This document shows positions 1-11,075 of a DNA stretch of 64,000 nt, in pieces. The translations under genes were made by a program, and so were the position numbers. Position 1 is the first letter of the stretch. Every line of letters begins with the position of its first letter. The stretch is taken from assembly GCA_017506865.1 (NCBI GenBank), contig JAFCMP010000532.1:434001-498000 (forward strand). The letters are read 5' to 3'. Origin of the DNA: Tribonema minus (lineage: Eukaryota > Sar > Xanthophyceae > Tribonematales > Tribonemataceae). The notes under the pieces are model-generated. The model was not told the DNA's origin. It saw nothing but the letters and a program-made list of their open reading frames with translations, and did not search any database.

Positions 1-1
1 G

Positions 2-685
2 GGCGGCACCCTGCATGCACGGCTATTTCAAGCGCCACGCGTCAAGGCGCACGACACCATCGTCCACAATAGCGTCAAGAGGGCCACGCAGCGCATCCTG
101 CGGCAATACCTCAAAACGGGACTGGTGGACGAGGACTACACGCCGTTTCTGGGGTCCGCCGGGCCGCCGGGGAGTCGCAGGATGGACATCGTGCTGCCTG
201 CCGACGCCTTCCCGGTGACCGGCTACGACGACCCGACACGCCACCTACCGCTCATGGTGGACGTTACCTGCTTCGAGGCACAGGTGGCGTCGCGGGTAGG
301 GAAGACTGCAGCAGACCCCGAGCGATGCTGCCGCGACCAAGAGGCCGCCAAGACTACCCACTATTCTGGTCATTATGATCAGAATTGCTACAAACTTGCC
401 ACTTTGGCAATAGGGTCATTTGGCAGCATCGGGGAGCAGGGGCGGAAGCTGCTGGAGGCTGTGGCGACGGAGTATGCCAGCAGGATGTCAGTGCCCGGAG
501 GAGCGCGCCCTAAAGCTCTCAAGGGCATCGCCCTGGTGCGCTTACGCTCGGCACTGTCGGCAGCGCTCCACATGGCGTACTCTGGCCGTGTCATGACACA
601 CATGGCAGAATCCAGGGGGGGGGGGCACATGGAGGAAGACGTAGGGGAGGACCCCGAGATGCCATTTGGCGGCGGCGGCGTTTGA
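2..685 (+). CDS. LINE-type reverse transcriptase ORF, C-terminal fragment (partial at left edge)
   Basis: The frame is open from the window edge to a TGA at 683-685 (about 227 codons). Its end resembles the region after the reverse transcriptase in non-LTR retrotransposon ORFs: a basic stretch with HDTIVHNSVKRAT, then RRMDIVLPADAF, then LPLMVDVTCFEAQ, then a lysine/tyrosine-rich stretch and a helix around FGSIGEQGRKLLEAVA. The catalytic RT motifs would lie left of the window and are not visible. No in-frame ATG is needed because this is an internal start. The tail is Gly-rich with an acidic patch. About 70 bases after the stop comes a hairpin that recurs elsewhere in the window, which fits a LINE 3' untranslated region. 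It could be a 5'-truncated dead copy; the visible part is intact. The family assignment is by pattern only. Confidence 0.6.
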   Translation, partial: GGTLHARLFQAPRVKAHDTIVHNSVKRATQRILRQYLKTGLVDEDYTPFLGSAGPPGSRRMDIVLPADAFPVTGYDDPTRHLPLMVDVTCFEAQVASRVGKTAADPERCCRDQEAAKTTHYSGHYDQNCYKLATLAIGSFGSIGEQGRKLLEAVATEYASRMSVPGGARPKALKGIALVRLRSALSAALHMAYSGRVMTHMAESRGGGHMEEDVGEDPEMPFGGGGV

Positions 686-800
686 GTGGTTGTCGTTGCG
701 ACACTTTCAGACTGTCATACGACATGTAGATTCCTTACAGCTAGATGCCAATCATCTGGGCTTTTTCGCGCCCTGAACGAGAATTAATAACAAGTACTAG
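686..800 (+). mobile_element. LINE 3' tail with terminal hairpin, copy 1
   Basis: This lies directly after the LINE ORF stop. Bases 722-795 hold ACATGTAGATTC, about 25 bases of spacer, then CTGGGCTTTTTCGCGCCC, which folds as GGGC/GCCC around a T-rich loop, then an A-rich tail. The same arrangement recurs at 1920 and 22098. It is the likely 3' end recognised by the element's own reverse transcriptase. Confidence 0.55.
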
Positions 801-1124
801 GCAGCGTCCCAAGCTCGTTAACGCCGAAAGGCGTGGCAGCGAATGCGGCTGGTTTGGTGGGTGGGCTGGGCTGCAGGGCTTGCAGGAGCTAGCACCAGCG
901 GCCCCCAGGTGATGCCAGCGTGCGTAGCCCCTTCGAGAGAACTTCAAACGTGTGGTGGTGTCTCGGAAGCCCTGGCTGGCGTGCGGAGGAGGGACAGGGA
1001 GCGGCTTGGCGTGCTTGGAGAGCAAGCGGAGTCGGCTGCACGCCACGGCACCAACCACAAGTTACTCGCAGCGGTAAATGGCAATATCTTGTCAGGCTTG
1101 CAGCCTGCGGTGAGCCGTGACCTC

Positions 1125-1766
1125 GCTCATCAAGGAGGCGATGCTTTATTTAGTTATATAGCCTTTCTCTCTAGCGTCAGCGCCTGGCGCCCAGTGACTC
1201 CCTCTGCTTATCTCTATGATATCGGGGTTCACGTAGATAGCCACAATCTCCAGTTCAGGGCCCATCATGGTGACCTTGGCCTGCATGAAAACTTTGAGAT
1301 GGAGTCTGCGTGGAGCTGGGTGGCCCTTAGAAGGGTCTGTCTGTGGGGGGAGAGTCTTGCAGCTTTGTTTGGTATCCCTGCTAGTGTGTGGGGGACAGTC
1401 GCTTGCGGATGCTTTGTTGGGGGTGATATGGGAGGCCCGGTGAACCACCGTCCCGCTCATCAAGGAGGCGATGCTTTGCTTAGTTATATAGCCTTTCTTT
1501 CTAGCGTCAGCGCCTGGCGCCCAGTGACTCCCTCTGCTTATCTTTATGATATCGGGGTTCACGTAGATAGCCACAATCTCCAGTTCAGGGCCCATTATGG
1601 TGACCTTGGCCTGCATGAAAACTTTGAGATGGAGTCTGCGTGGAGCTGGGTGGCCCTAAGACGGGTCTGTCTGTGGGGGGAGAGTCTTGTAGCTTTGTTT
1701 GGTATCCCTGCTAGTATGTGGGGGACAGTCGCTTGCGGGTGCTTTGTTGGGGGTGATGTGGGGGGC
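1125..1766. repeat. Tandem repeat, two copies of a 330-base unit
   Basis: The first copy runs from 1125 to 1454 and the second from 1455 to about 1766, more than 95 percent identical by eye, each beginning GCTCATCAAGGAGGCGATGC. The period is a multiple of three, so long frames stay open on both strands across both copies. The minus-strand reading contains ELEIVAIYVNPDII, which faintly resembles a core strand of LINE endonuclease domains, but this is too short to name. It lies between two LINE-tail copies, so it may be part of the same element family. Confidence 0.7.
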
Positions 1767-1919
1767 GGGGTGTGGCGTGCAAGCTTTGCATGCTACATCC
1801 AAGAGTGAGAACAAGGCGACACACCTACAACATGGCATTTCCACAGCCACAAGTGGAATATAATAAAAGTACATGGCATACTTCGAAGTACTTAGGTGTT
1901 AAATAAGGACTAGCAAGGA

Positions 1920-1995
1920 CACATGTAGATTCAGGTTACAAGATGGACATTGACGCTCTGGGCTTTTTCGTGCCCCAAGCAAGAATAACATGTCA
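1920..1995 (+). mobile_element. LINE 3' tail with terminal hairpin, copy 2
   Basis: ACATGTAGATTC is followed by a variable spacer and CTGGGCTTTTTCGTGCCC (GGGC/GCCC stem), then AAGCAAGAATAACATG. This matches copy 1 in order and spacing. It lies about 150 bases after the 330-base tandem repeat, suggesting that the repeat belongs to the same element. Confidence 0.55.
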
Positions 1996-2799
1996 TCAAG
2001 CGCCAGACACAAGTGAAAATCTGTACGACCAGCAGCAGGTGCTTGAGCTCGTGCACGCAAAATCAAAGACTGCACAGGTCGCTCGTTTCTGAAAGGTTGC
2101 CAATGGCCTTCATCTGCAGATGCTGCTAAGCTTGGGGTTTCTTGCAGAGACGCTCCTGAAGTGGCCGAAATCACATGTTGACACCTGAAGGCAGTTGCAT
2201 GTGCAGCATTTGCTGGTGCAGGATATCAACATGCTTCTTCATCTCTTGCAGCAGTTCCCACGCAGTGGCGACGGCAATATCATCAGATGGTTATCAGCTC
2301 GTGCGTGGTCGTGCCTGAGCCTGATCGTACTCGGCTTGCAGGCTAGCAAGCCTGCTTGCCTGTAACATATCTGCATATAAGATGGCATGCGGGACGGCCG
2401 GCTGAGAACGTGGCGTTTTGGGTAAGTGCTGCTAAAAAACGCAGCTGACTGAAGCTGCCGGTAGGCGTGGTGCGCTATTTGGTGGCTTGCTGCTGACACT
2501 GAGGTGCTTTGCCGGATGGCATTAGTTTCCGTGCTGCCAGTGCCCTTGGCAATGGCATCAAATCCATGCCTGATCGCGCCCTTCTTTGTGTGAATATTCT
2601 TACTGACTTCGCCTTCCGCATTTATTCTGACTCTACATTTCAACACCAACTTGAAGATTTAGTTGAGAAAAAGGATCATTGCTGGCTCAGCAGTGGAAAA
2701 GCGGTCCAAAGATTCTACTGGTCTGACTGCAGCACTGCACGCGCAAGTCTAGCAGCAGTTAGCACAAGCCTCGGCTTGAGGTCTCTCCAGAGCTCAAAC
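1996..2799. other. Intergenic stretch upstream of TFIIA gene
   Basis: No convincing gene is seen. The sequence has ordinary composition with short open frames on both strands, and none has low-complexity or motif support. The reading frame of the downstream gene stays open for about 290 bases upstream of its chosen start, but that part does not resemble the family. Confidence 0.4.
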
Positions 2800-3192
2800 A
2801 TGGCTTATCTCGACACACGCGTGGGGGAGGCATTAGTGAAAGCGCTGGACGCCATGGTCCAGGAAGGGTCGGTCACCGCTCAAGCCGCTCGCGCCATTGT
2901 GGAGCTTTATGGTGAGGCCATGGCGCGGGAGCTGCAGCAGCTGAAGGTCTCCAAGGCCGCCTCCACATTGAGCGGCACCCTCGAAGCCGACGCAGACACC
3001 TACGCATGCATCAACGACTGCTGGAAAGTGGCTCTCAAGAATGCGGTACTGCGAACTGGCGATGGAGTCCCACTCACCACAAAGGCTCTAAGTCTGGAAG
3101 CGGTACCCGCAAAAGATGCACCCAGCAGTGCCCTGCAAGCCTCCGCTGGCATCAACGGCCCACGACGTAAGACAAGCCGGGAAAGCTTTTGA
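2800..3192 (+). CDS. Transcription initiation factor IIA small (gamma) subunit
   Basis: This intronless gene codes 130 residues. The protein matches the TFIIA gamma layout. A start MAYLDTRVGEALVKALDAMV takes the place of the family's N-terminal helices (tyrosine, then a leucine-rich helix, then 'LDEMV'). Next come GSVTAQAARAIVELYGEAM and a lysine-rich turn QLKVSKAASTLSGTL, then the hallmark YACINDCWKVALKNAVLRTG, which parallels the conserved 'YRFCDNVW' strand of the C-terminal beta-barrel. TFIIA binds TBP on the TATA box and stabilises the pre-initiation complex in the nucleus. The ATG at 2800 is chosen because similarity begins there, although the frame is open further upstream. After the usual end there are about 20 extra residues. 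It stands alone, with no visible operon-like partner. The large subunit is not in the window. Confidence 0.8.
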   Translation: MAYLDTRVGEALVKALDAMVQEGSVTAQAARAIVELYGEAMARELQQLKVSKAASTLSGTLEADADTYACINDCWKVALKNAVLRTGDGVPLTTKALSLEAVPAKDAPSSALQASAGINGPRRKTSRESF

Positions 3193-4706
3193 TCTGCCAG
3201 TGGGCAGCTACAAACATCACAAGCACTACTACAGCGCTGGCAGCGGCGTAAAAGAGCTTGCGCTGTTGCGCCCTGCCATGCAAACACCCATGTGCCGAGC
3301 TGAGATTACAACACGGGGAGCGCGCAACTGCAGTGCAGGGAGCCGGATCTCAAAGCAATGGCGGCAAAAGCAGCAAGCGCGATGGCATCGCAGCTGGCGC
3401 AGAGGTGAGAGGCACAGCAGGAGCGAGGCCCCGCGCATTGCAAGCATGCCTGCATCTGCAGAGCAAAGCCCTGCGAGTTGCCCAAGTCATAGTACTAGAC
3501 GCCCCCCCCCCCCGCGGGCTGTTGTGCTCATGCTAGCATCTGGGGGATATGGGATGCTGGCGAGACCACAATACACCTCCACTGCGCCACGACCCAACAC
3601 AGAAGCACGCAGCCGGCTGCTTCACAATCAACTCCAGTGGTGACGCTGCTGTCTGCTTTGTAGGACTTGCCAGCAGTGGTCTTGTCTGGAGACCTCTGAG
3701 CCATTGATGTTGCTTGACATGATGATATATCGGGGGACCTCTCTAGAATCTGAGGAGTGAAAATTGGTTCAATGCACTCACCTACTTCTATTGAAGCTTT
3801 TGTGAACTCTTGTGTTCTTCTTGTATTTCAATGGAGTAACTTCGAGGTGTACTGAGACAGACGTTGATCCCATGTGATGCGGCTCTCCAGCCTTGACACT
3901 GCAAGCTGTTTGTTCAATGGGTGTGATCAAGCGCACATGCCATGTAACTATCGGAAATCGTGCAATATTATTGGTCATAGCTCTACAGTCAGCGAGTGAC
4001 TTCAATGTGTGTGCGCGGTCGTGTACACACATTTGTGATTTGCCTTTCAACGGTTTTAGGAGCACGCAGTGGCTGCATGTTGGATGTCAGCAACTTTCTT
4101 GCTTGATGCGCCATAGAGCGTCGATTGACAGGGGCTGGCTGCTTCAATGCCCTGCAGTAAAGTGGACAAGTTTTCTGAGGCTGAAACTGGCTCCACATTG
4201 GCATGCAAGGCACACATGGATATGCGGTTCACGTAACTTGCTCTCCGGTCTTCAAGGTCAGGTCCAGACAACAATGGCTTCCGCATTTGTGACCACACAC
4301 GATCACGGGAGGTGGTTGAGTTTGCACATAGAAACAAGTCGTCAAAATAAGAGCAGGGTCCAGGTGCTGCCAGCGTTCACCGGACGTCTGGCTTGCACTC
4401 GGCTACTTATGCTGCCAGGCGGCTTAATAGCAACCACGGGCATGTTCTATTCACAGCGCACCGAAGCAGGCCTCAAGGTATCATTCAGGAACTTCAAGTC
4501 AAACTGAAAGTGAAAACAAGAAGCGCGTTAATAGGCGCTCAAGTTCAATTGTGAGCCTCCAAAATGCGAGAGGAGAAGCTGAGGCTGCCGTCCTCCTGAG
4601 ATCGTACGTCCCTTCTCAGTGTGGTGACTTTCGAAGCTCTCTTCTCTCTTTCTACAGTGTCTAGACACCCAGAGGAAGCCTGTTGAAAGAATTAGTGCAG
4701 GATACA
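3193..4706. other. Intergenic stretch, no supported gene
   Basis: An open frame at 3893-4507 (+) and several overlapping frames exist, but none shows a domain, codon bias like the neighbouring exons or a splice pattern. Only a short C tract near 3504 stands out. The promoter and 5' leader of the downstream FIP1 gene probably lie in the last few hundred bases, but I see no defined box. Confidence 0.4.
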
Positions 4707-7700
4707 ATGTCACAAGACGCTCTTGGCGATGGCGAAGTAGTTGCGGAAGCCGTGCTTGACGCCGGTATGAACCATGCGGCGGACACAACTGATTCTGCAT
4801 TAAAGCCACCACAGGCAGCTGCAGCTACAGATCAGGTCATTTCCAATGAAGATCCTTCCTCCGACGAAGCAGCACCTGCAGTGGCAATTGAACCTAAGGC
4901 ACTGAGTGCTGCAGCTCACGGAGCGGTCGATGCGGAGGCAACGGCTATAGCAGCAGCGGCTTCTCTGGCGGAGGAGCTGGCTGTTGGGCAGGCCGATGCC
5001 ACCGATGCCGCCGCTGCTGCCGTCGCCGCCGCTGCCGGCGCTGCTGCTGGTAACGCCGCCCTCGGAGCTGCTGCCGAGGAAGAGGCGGATGAGGGCGTGG
5101 CTGAGGATGAGGACAGTGCCTCCGAAGAGGTGAGCCACTGATGCAGCGTGCACCAAATTCGAACAGTGATGTGAACGCCGTCGATGCTTGTGTGTGACCA
5201 TGTGGCCACTGGAAGGTTTCTGGCATGCGGGGTCTCCGGCTGCACACGTGATGTGTCTGGCAGGCATCGCAAACAGTGCTGGCGACCGGCATCGGAGAAG
5301 AAGCGCAGGACTGCGCTCAATGTGTGCTGCAGCTCAAGCCTGTCCTGCAGACATGTGCGCTGATTCGCAGCAACGGTTCAGCTCACAACAATGGCCTCTT
5401 GTAAAGCTTTCCGGCACTTGGCGTGTGGCGCAAAGAACAACTTATACGTGTGAAAGCATGTATGGACTTGCTGTTTCTTGTTTGTATGACGCCTTCAGGT
5501 CCATCATGTTGGGCAACTAGCACCCACAGCTAGTGAACGCCAGAAGTACCGTAAACCTCCACCTCACAGGACCTTAATCAACTTGCCCCCCTTTGCTGAC
5601 CGTCCGTCTGCGACAACTGCTGTTCTGCTGCCTGCAGAGCGATATCGAGATCAACACCTCCTACACCCCATCCGGCAGCCTGGGAGTGCCGCAGCGGCGA
5701 TTTCTCACGGGCACCAACATATGGGTGCGCGCGCAACCGGAGGAAGCGGGTGCAGGCGAGCGGAGCGCTGCTGCTGGCGGTGCTGGCGGCGGCGGCAGCG
5801 CTGGAGGCGCGGCACAGAGTGCAGCGCAAACGGGGGGTGCGGCGGCGGCGGCGACCGCTGCGGGGCAGGGGGTGCCACGAGTCGCCACCAACGGGTAAGT
5901 GTTGCTGCAGCTTTCACGTTTGTTGCTGCCATTGCAGCATCGCACAGATATAGTGTGTACACTGCCTGCGAAAGGCAGTGCGCCATCTTCTTGCTGCTTT
6001 CTCGGTTTGACACAGACGGAGGCTGGTGGTAAAGCCAAACGCGATTATCTCTCACTGGAAGGTACAAGTGCTTCTGTTGTTCATGCTGATACACCGACTG
6101 CCGTTTGCCACTGCCACCTGAAGCGGCAACCGACTGCGGGGCTGCATAATGCGATATGAGCAAGCTGTTGTCAGAACAACACAGTTGATGGAACAATTGC
6201 TGTGCTGCGCATTCATGCCCAGGTCCCTCATAATGTATCAAGCAGCTCATCATGTGAAAAATGACACAGCCTGTCGTTCCAAGTGCTGTCATGCACAATC
6301 ACAGAGCCAGCGCGGCAATCTCCACGTGACACCCCGAGCAGTGCTGCATGGAGTCACGCGCTGCTGCGCCCTCAGCCATACTACCACAACCCCCTTGTTG
6401 TGAGACCTCGAGGTTCCCATCGGCGGCGCTTGCGCTCCGCGCTTCACTCAGCGCAGGTACCAGCCGCAGCTGCAGGAGAACGACGAGAACTACCTGCCCC
6501 ACGGTCACACAACCGCCCCCCCCTCTCTTTTCTTGTGAGACCTCAACGTTCAACTCATCGGCGGCCCATGCGCTCCCCGCTTCACTCCGCGCAGCTACCA
6601 GCCGCAGCTGCAGGAGAACGACGAGGACTACCCGCCGCTGGAGGAGCTCCAGCTGCGCTACGGCCGCAGCGCGTTTGGCGTGCGCATGGACGAGCTGGAG
6701 GACACGCCGTGGCGGCGCCCGGGCGTGGACCTGTCGGACTTCTTCAACTACGGCTTCACGGAGGGGACGTGGCGCGCGTACCTGCTCGCGCAGCTCCGGC
6801 TGCGCTACGACAAGGAGAAGTGAGTCAGTTTCAGTCAGTTGGTGTTTTCCGCATGAGTGAGTGCAGTGGAGTCAGTTCAGGCTGCGCTGTGACAAGGAGA
6901 AGTGAGTCGGTCCAGTCATTTTTTTGCGCATGTCATCACAGTCCCGAGTGAGCGACTCTCCTCTGCTCACGCTGTGGTACGACAAGGAGAAGTGAGTCGG
7001 CTCAGTTCAGTCGGTCATTCGCGCATGAGTGAGTGCAGTAAGTCAGCTCAGTCAGTCAGTCAGTCAGTCGTGCGTGTGATGACAGTCGCGCATAGTGAGT
7101 GACTCGCCCCTGCTCAGGCTGCGCTACGACAAGGAGAAGTGAGTCAGTCAGTCAGTCGCTCGCGCGTGTGATGACAATTGCGCATGAGTGAGTCAGTCAG
7201 CAAGTCTTTCGCGCATGAGTGAGTGACTCTCCCCTGCTCAGGCTGTGGTACTACAAGCAGAAGCGAGTGGGTTCAGTTCAGTCAGTCAGTCGTGCATGTG
7301 TGAAAGTCACGCTTGCGTGAGTGATTCTCCCCTGCTCACGGTCAGAAAGAGGCGGCGCACATTGCGCAGTAGTACCTCGTGTCAGCGCTCGTGATTTGGG
7401 GTACTGATATGTGTGCTTGGCTCCCGGCGATGCTCGTCGCATCAGCACGTTGATGAGTTTGTACACGTTGGTCACGGTGTGAAGAAAGCAGCCACTGCTG
7501 TGAAGCAGGAAAGTTTGCCAAGGCAGCAGTGTTGTTTCACCGCTGAGCATCCATGAGGGCTTCAAGGCTTGTTTGGGTGGAGCTAGGCACCTCTTGCATG
7601 CATGATACTGTTTGATGCCCCACCATACACGCATATACGTTCAAGTACGCAGTTGTTCATGGATGAGGTTTCACTCGTTGAACATTTTGTGTGCTGTTGA

Positions 7701-10231
7701 TGTTGAAGTTGGGGGATCCCCGAGGTTTTCACTCCAATGACATGGTGCAGATGAGCAGCAACATGTTTCAGGTGCTCATAATGTAGTAACACCACCCGTA
7801 AGGCCTGCCGGTTCAACAAGTTCAATGAGTGCTCATGTGTGAGCACCCAGTACCAGGATGGCTCGTTGGTTGCAGGCAGTCATTGGCGCGCTTGCGTTTC
7901 AATGCATGACTGACATGCGTGATGCCCCTTGTGCCCCCCCCCCCCTCTCTCCCCATCATCATCTCAGGAAAGCGCAGGCAGAGTTCCACGCAATGCACCA
8001 ACGCCAACAGCAGCAGCACCAGCAGCAGCACCATCAGCAGCAGCAGCACATGCCGCCTCTCCCCATGCACGTGCCCCCCCCCGTACAAGTCGCCCCCCCC
8101 ACATGGCACGGGGGCCACCAGTGCAACCCCCCAACCAGCCCTCACTCAGTCCGTCGATGCCTCCCGGCGCGCGTCCGATGCCTGGCGGCATGGACAGGTA
8201 TGTACTTCAAACTTGAAGTACGCACATTGTGCACTTAAGTACTGCAACCTCGGTGCCGTCAAGTCGGGTCAGCAGTGCTCAGTGTTTGCAGAATGCCGCC
8301 GACTGGCCAGCACCCGATGCCTGTCTGGCGTGGGGCTGTCGTTGCGCTGCCAAATGTCTGCAGCCGCGCAGTGTGGCGCGGATCTTTATGGTCCTGCGGA
8401 ATCTGAAAAAAAGTGCTGTTGGTTTGATGTTCGTGCATGACGCGCCAGCACTCCTGGACTGGCTATGATCATGTAGCATTTGCTTGTACATACTGAATGG
8501 CATGCGGCAGTAATCTTCACTGTTTTACGGAAGCGATTTGTCAACACAGGTGGCAGTAGTTTCGCTCCTTGGAAAGGGGCACGAACATGTGACATCTGGT
8601 GTCAGATGCGTATACCCTTCTGCAAAGGCTTGTAGTAGTTTGCTGATCCTACTTCCATGTACTTCTATATGCCAGCAGCAGCATTGAGCTGCTACCTTGA
8701 GCATACTTCTATACCACAAGTATGCTTCTGTTTGATACCTCTACTGTTGAATGAGCAACCGCATTAGTGCTGCGCCCTTTGTTTCATGGCTTCGTGCAGG
8801 TCTACTCGCCCAGCTGCTGGCCTCTACAGAAATTGACAACACATGTATCTGCAGCCTTGATACCCGATTCTGTTCCGCATCTCACAACAACTCACACTCA
8901 CACACACACGCTACCCCGGCGCGCTGACAAACAGGTTCATTGGCGATGGCCCCCGGGGACAACCCCCCAGAGGCCCCCCCGGCGGGGGCGGCCCTTGGCA
9001 AGGGGGCGCGCACGGAGGCCCCCACGGCCCCCCCATGGGCCCTCCCATGTGGGAACAGGAGCCAAACCACTATGGCATGGCAGGCCCGGGGGGCCCGCCC
9101 CCCCCCCAGATGCCCCCCCCTATGTACGACGAGCCCGACATGGGACCGCCACCCCCGGGGTGGCAGCGCGGCGGTGGCGAAGGCGACGACTGGGGGCGCG
9201 AGAGGGGCCCCTACGCGCAGCAGCGTGAGTGGCCGCCCGAGCCCGCGCCGTTCCCCATGCGCCGCGGACCGTTGCGCGCCGGCCCCGACGCTGCCGCAGA
9301 CTTGCCCGGCGAGGACGCGAACGGCCGCGGCGGCGGTGGCGGTGGCAGGTTTCCGCCGCGTGAGCGCGAGCCGCCGGCGATGCGCGGCGACGCGGAGGCG
9401 CCGCGCCGCCGCAGCCGCAGCAGGGAGTGGCGGCCACCGCCGGAGCAGGCGGCGGAGGGCGCGGCGGCGGCGGCGGCGGCGGCTGCGGCGCTCAGAGACA
9501 GCCGCGAGCGGGGGCCGGCAGCGGCGGCGCCGCCTGCTGCCGATGGCCGGCGCGGCGAGCGGCGCGGCGGCGACGGCGGCAGACCCGCGCCCGGCCGCGG
9601 CGATAGCAGGGACAGGCTGGCGGCGGGCGGCGAAGGCGGCAGAGGCGCGCCGCCCGCACGCGCTGACAGCAGAGAGCGGAAGGGCGGCGGCGGCGGTGGC
9701 GAGAGCCGCGGCGAGCAGCGGCGCGGCAGCGGCGGCGACGGCGGGCGCCCCCCCCTTGCCGCCGTCAAGCGCGACGACAGCCGGGAGAGGGGGGGCTGGG
9801 ACGAGGGGGGGGACAGGCGCGGGGGAGGGCGGGGGGAGGCGGCGTCGCAGCGGTCCAGTCGCGACGAGCGGGGCAGCGGGCCGCGGGATGAGGGCAGAGG
9901 GGGCGATGGTGGCGGCAGCGGTGGCCGGCGCAGCAGCCGTGAAGCGCCTGAGGAACACGGCAGGGGCAGGGACAGGCAGTCGGAGGTCGACGGCAGGAGG
10001 GACGACCGCGCTAGGGGGAGGGGGGACAGGGGGGGGTGGGGGGACGACGACAGGGGGGGGGGCGCGGGGCGGCGCGGCTCCGACAGGGGGGAGCGCTGGG
10101 AGAAGGAGAGCGCGTATCGGTCGGAGAGGGGGGATCGAGACAGGCGCGATGGGGCGTCCTCGCGCAGGGGCAAGCGGGAGCTGGAAGAGTCGCCGCCGCG
10201 AGAGCGCAGCACGCGAAGACGGCGAGACTGA
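4707..10231 (+). CDS. FIP1-like pre-mRNA 3'-end-processing (polyadenylation) factor
   Basis: Five exons are inferred: 4707-5129, 5638-5894, 6595-6819, 7968-8197 and 8935-10231 (about 810 residues). Exon 1 is Ala-rich and acidic. Exon 2 starts SDIEINTSYTPSGSLG. Exon 3 ends in the Fip1 signature PGVDLSDFFNYGFTEGTWRA (about residues 269-288) plus YLLAQLRLRYDKEK. Exon 4 is Gln/His- and Pro-rich. Exon 5 runs from FIGDGPRGQPPR through Gly/Pro-rich sequence into a long Arg/Asp/Glu/Ser tail, as in animal and plant FIP1. FIP1 is a subunit of the cleavage and polyadenylation specificity factor that tethers poly(A) polymerase and binds U-rich RNA in the nucleus. Junction phases agree: 0, then 2 at the next three. 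Exon 4 is read in one frame at its 5' end and another at its 3' end, implying one missing C in a C tract near 8093-8100. The first ATG of the exon-1 frame is used. It is convergent with NUP214. Confidence 0.82.
6400..6672 (+). repeat. Tandem duplication of an acceptor plus exon start (FIP1 exon 3)
   Basis: Bases 6400-6534 and 6535-6672 are diverged copies, both running from GTGAGACCTC through a CAG acceptor into TACCAGCCGCAGCTGCAGG. Only the second copy continues into the Fip1 exon. The first has no good donor and looks like a decaying pseudo-exon. Confidence 0.7.
6799..7345 (+). repeat. Array of duplicated splice-donor / micro-exon units in FIP1 intron 3
   Basis: A 21-base core (GCTGCGCTACGACAAGGAGA plus A) ends exon 3 at 6799-6819 and recurs at 6881-6901, 6971-6991, 7118-7138 and 7242-7262. 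Most copies are followed by GTGAGT; the last has GCGAGT. The copies at 6881, 7118 and 7242 are preceded by CAG. Runs of GTCAGTCAGTCA fill the spaces. Each unit with CAG and GTGAGT would be a phase 2-2 exon adding seven residues, LRYDKEK or LRCDKEK. A sixth, unrecognisable remnant of the leader lies near 7330. Confidence 0.75.
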
Positions 10232-11075
10232 TAGCCTGATGCAGTGTGTATTGTGTAGATGTTGCTGGTTTCTAGAGGTAGGGTTTGTGGAGCAGTGAAG
10301 TTGGAGTGTCACTGCATTGCTTTTCACACGCATGAATGGATCACTCTTGTATGGAGATCTGGTGGTGTGTGGTGCACTGCTGCTTGCACTGTTGCTTGCA
10401 CAGCGCAGTTCTGGTTGCCCAGAGACGGCTTGTTCCAACAGATGTCCTCCCAGGTGCTGCCTGTGATCACACGCGGCAGTACAGAGCACGTGCCGTTCTT
10501 CTCGGAAACAGCTTGAACCTCTTGAAGTTTGTGGAGTTGTTCTTGTTCCTGCGCATACCTACACACACACATGTGATCACATACTGTATATATATCTCTT
10601 GCAGGCTGTGGCAACTGACCCATGCCGTGGGCGCCACAAGAGTCCATGATGCTCAAGGAGCCAAACCAAAACGCCATCAGTTTTTGTTGTTGTAGCGGGA
10701 GCAGCCTACATGCGAGACGAGGTCACCCTGCACCAGTTAGTTTGTGTTTGTCGTTACGGCGCTGCACCCTGAAAGTGGCCTGGTGCACACGCGCATGATG
10801 AAATGTAATACGGACGATGACCGCTGACAGCTAGAAACAAACACTAACCCATTCCCTGTTGCTGCTGGTCTTTCGGTTTTGTGACAAAGCTTGATGAGCA
10901 CTGCGGCTCAGCACGGCCCTTGTTGCCACTACACTTGTGCGAGCACCAGCACGAAACCAAAAACAAAAACGGAACACACAAAGCAACACAGTTTGGTCAT
11001 GTTTGTGCCATTGGGGGGGGGGGGGGGGGCGTGAAGTGACCTCAGGACTGGTTTCGTCACCGTCGTGCGCCCAGT
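10232..11075. other. Region downstream of FIP1, no gene seen
   Basis: This should hold the FIP1 3' untranslated region and intergenic DNA. There are a CA-rich stretch near 10560-10575 and a G15-17 tract at about 11013-11029. I could not identify a polyadenylation signal; the TGTAA typical of volvocine algae is not evident just after the stop. Confidence 0.35.

Noticed and set aside
843..1808. Long plus-strand open frame over the 330-base repeat
   Set aside because: It stays open because the repeat period is a multiple of three. The minus strand is equally open and no domain is seen, so it was treated as a repeat.
3893..4507. Plus-strand open frame of about 200 codons
   Set aside because: It has no ATG-linked motif, no neighbouring exon signals and ordinary intergenic composition.
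8882..10489. Long minus-strand and alternate-frame open frames over the FIP1 tail
   Set aside because: They are shadows of a GC-rich Arg/Gly/Asp coding strand. The plus-strand frame carries the FIP1-type tail and fits the splice phases.
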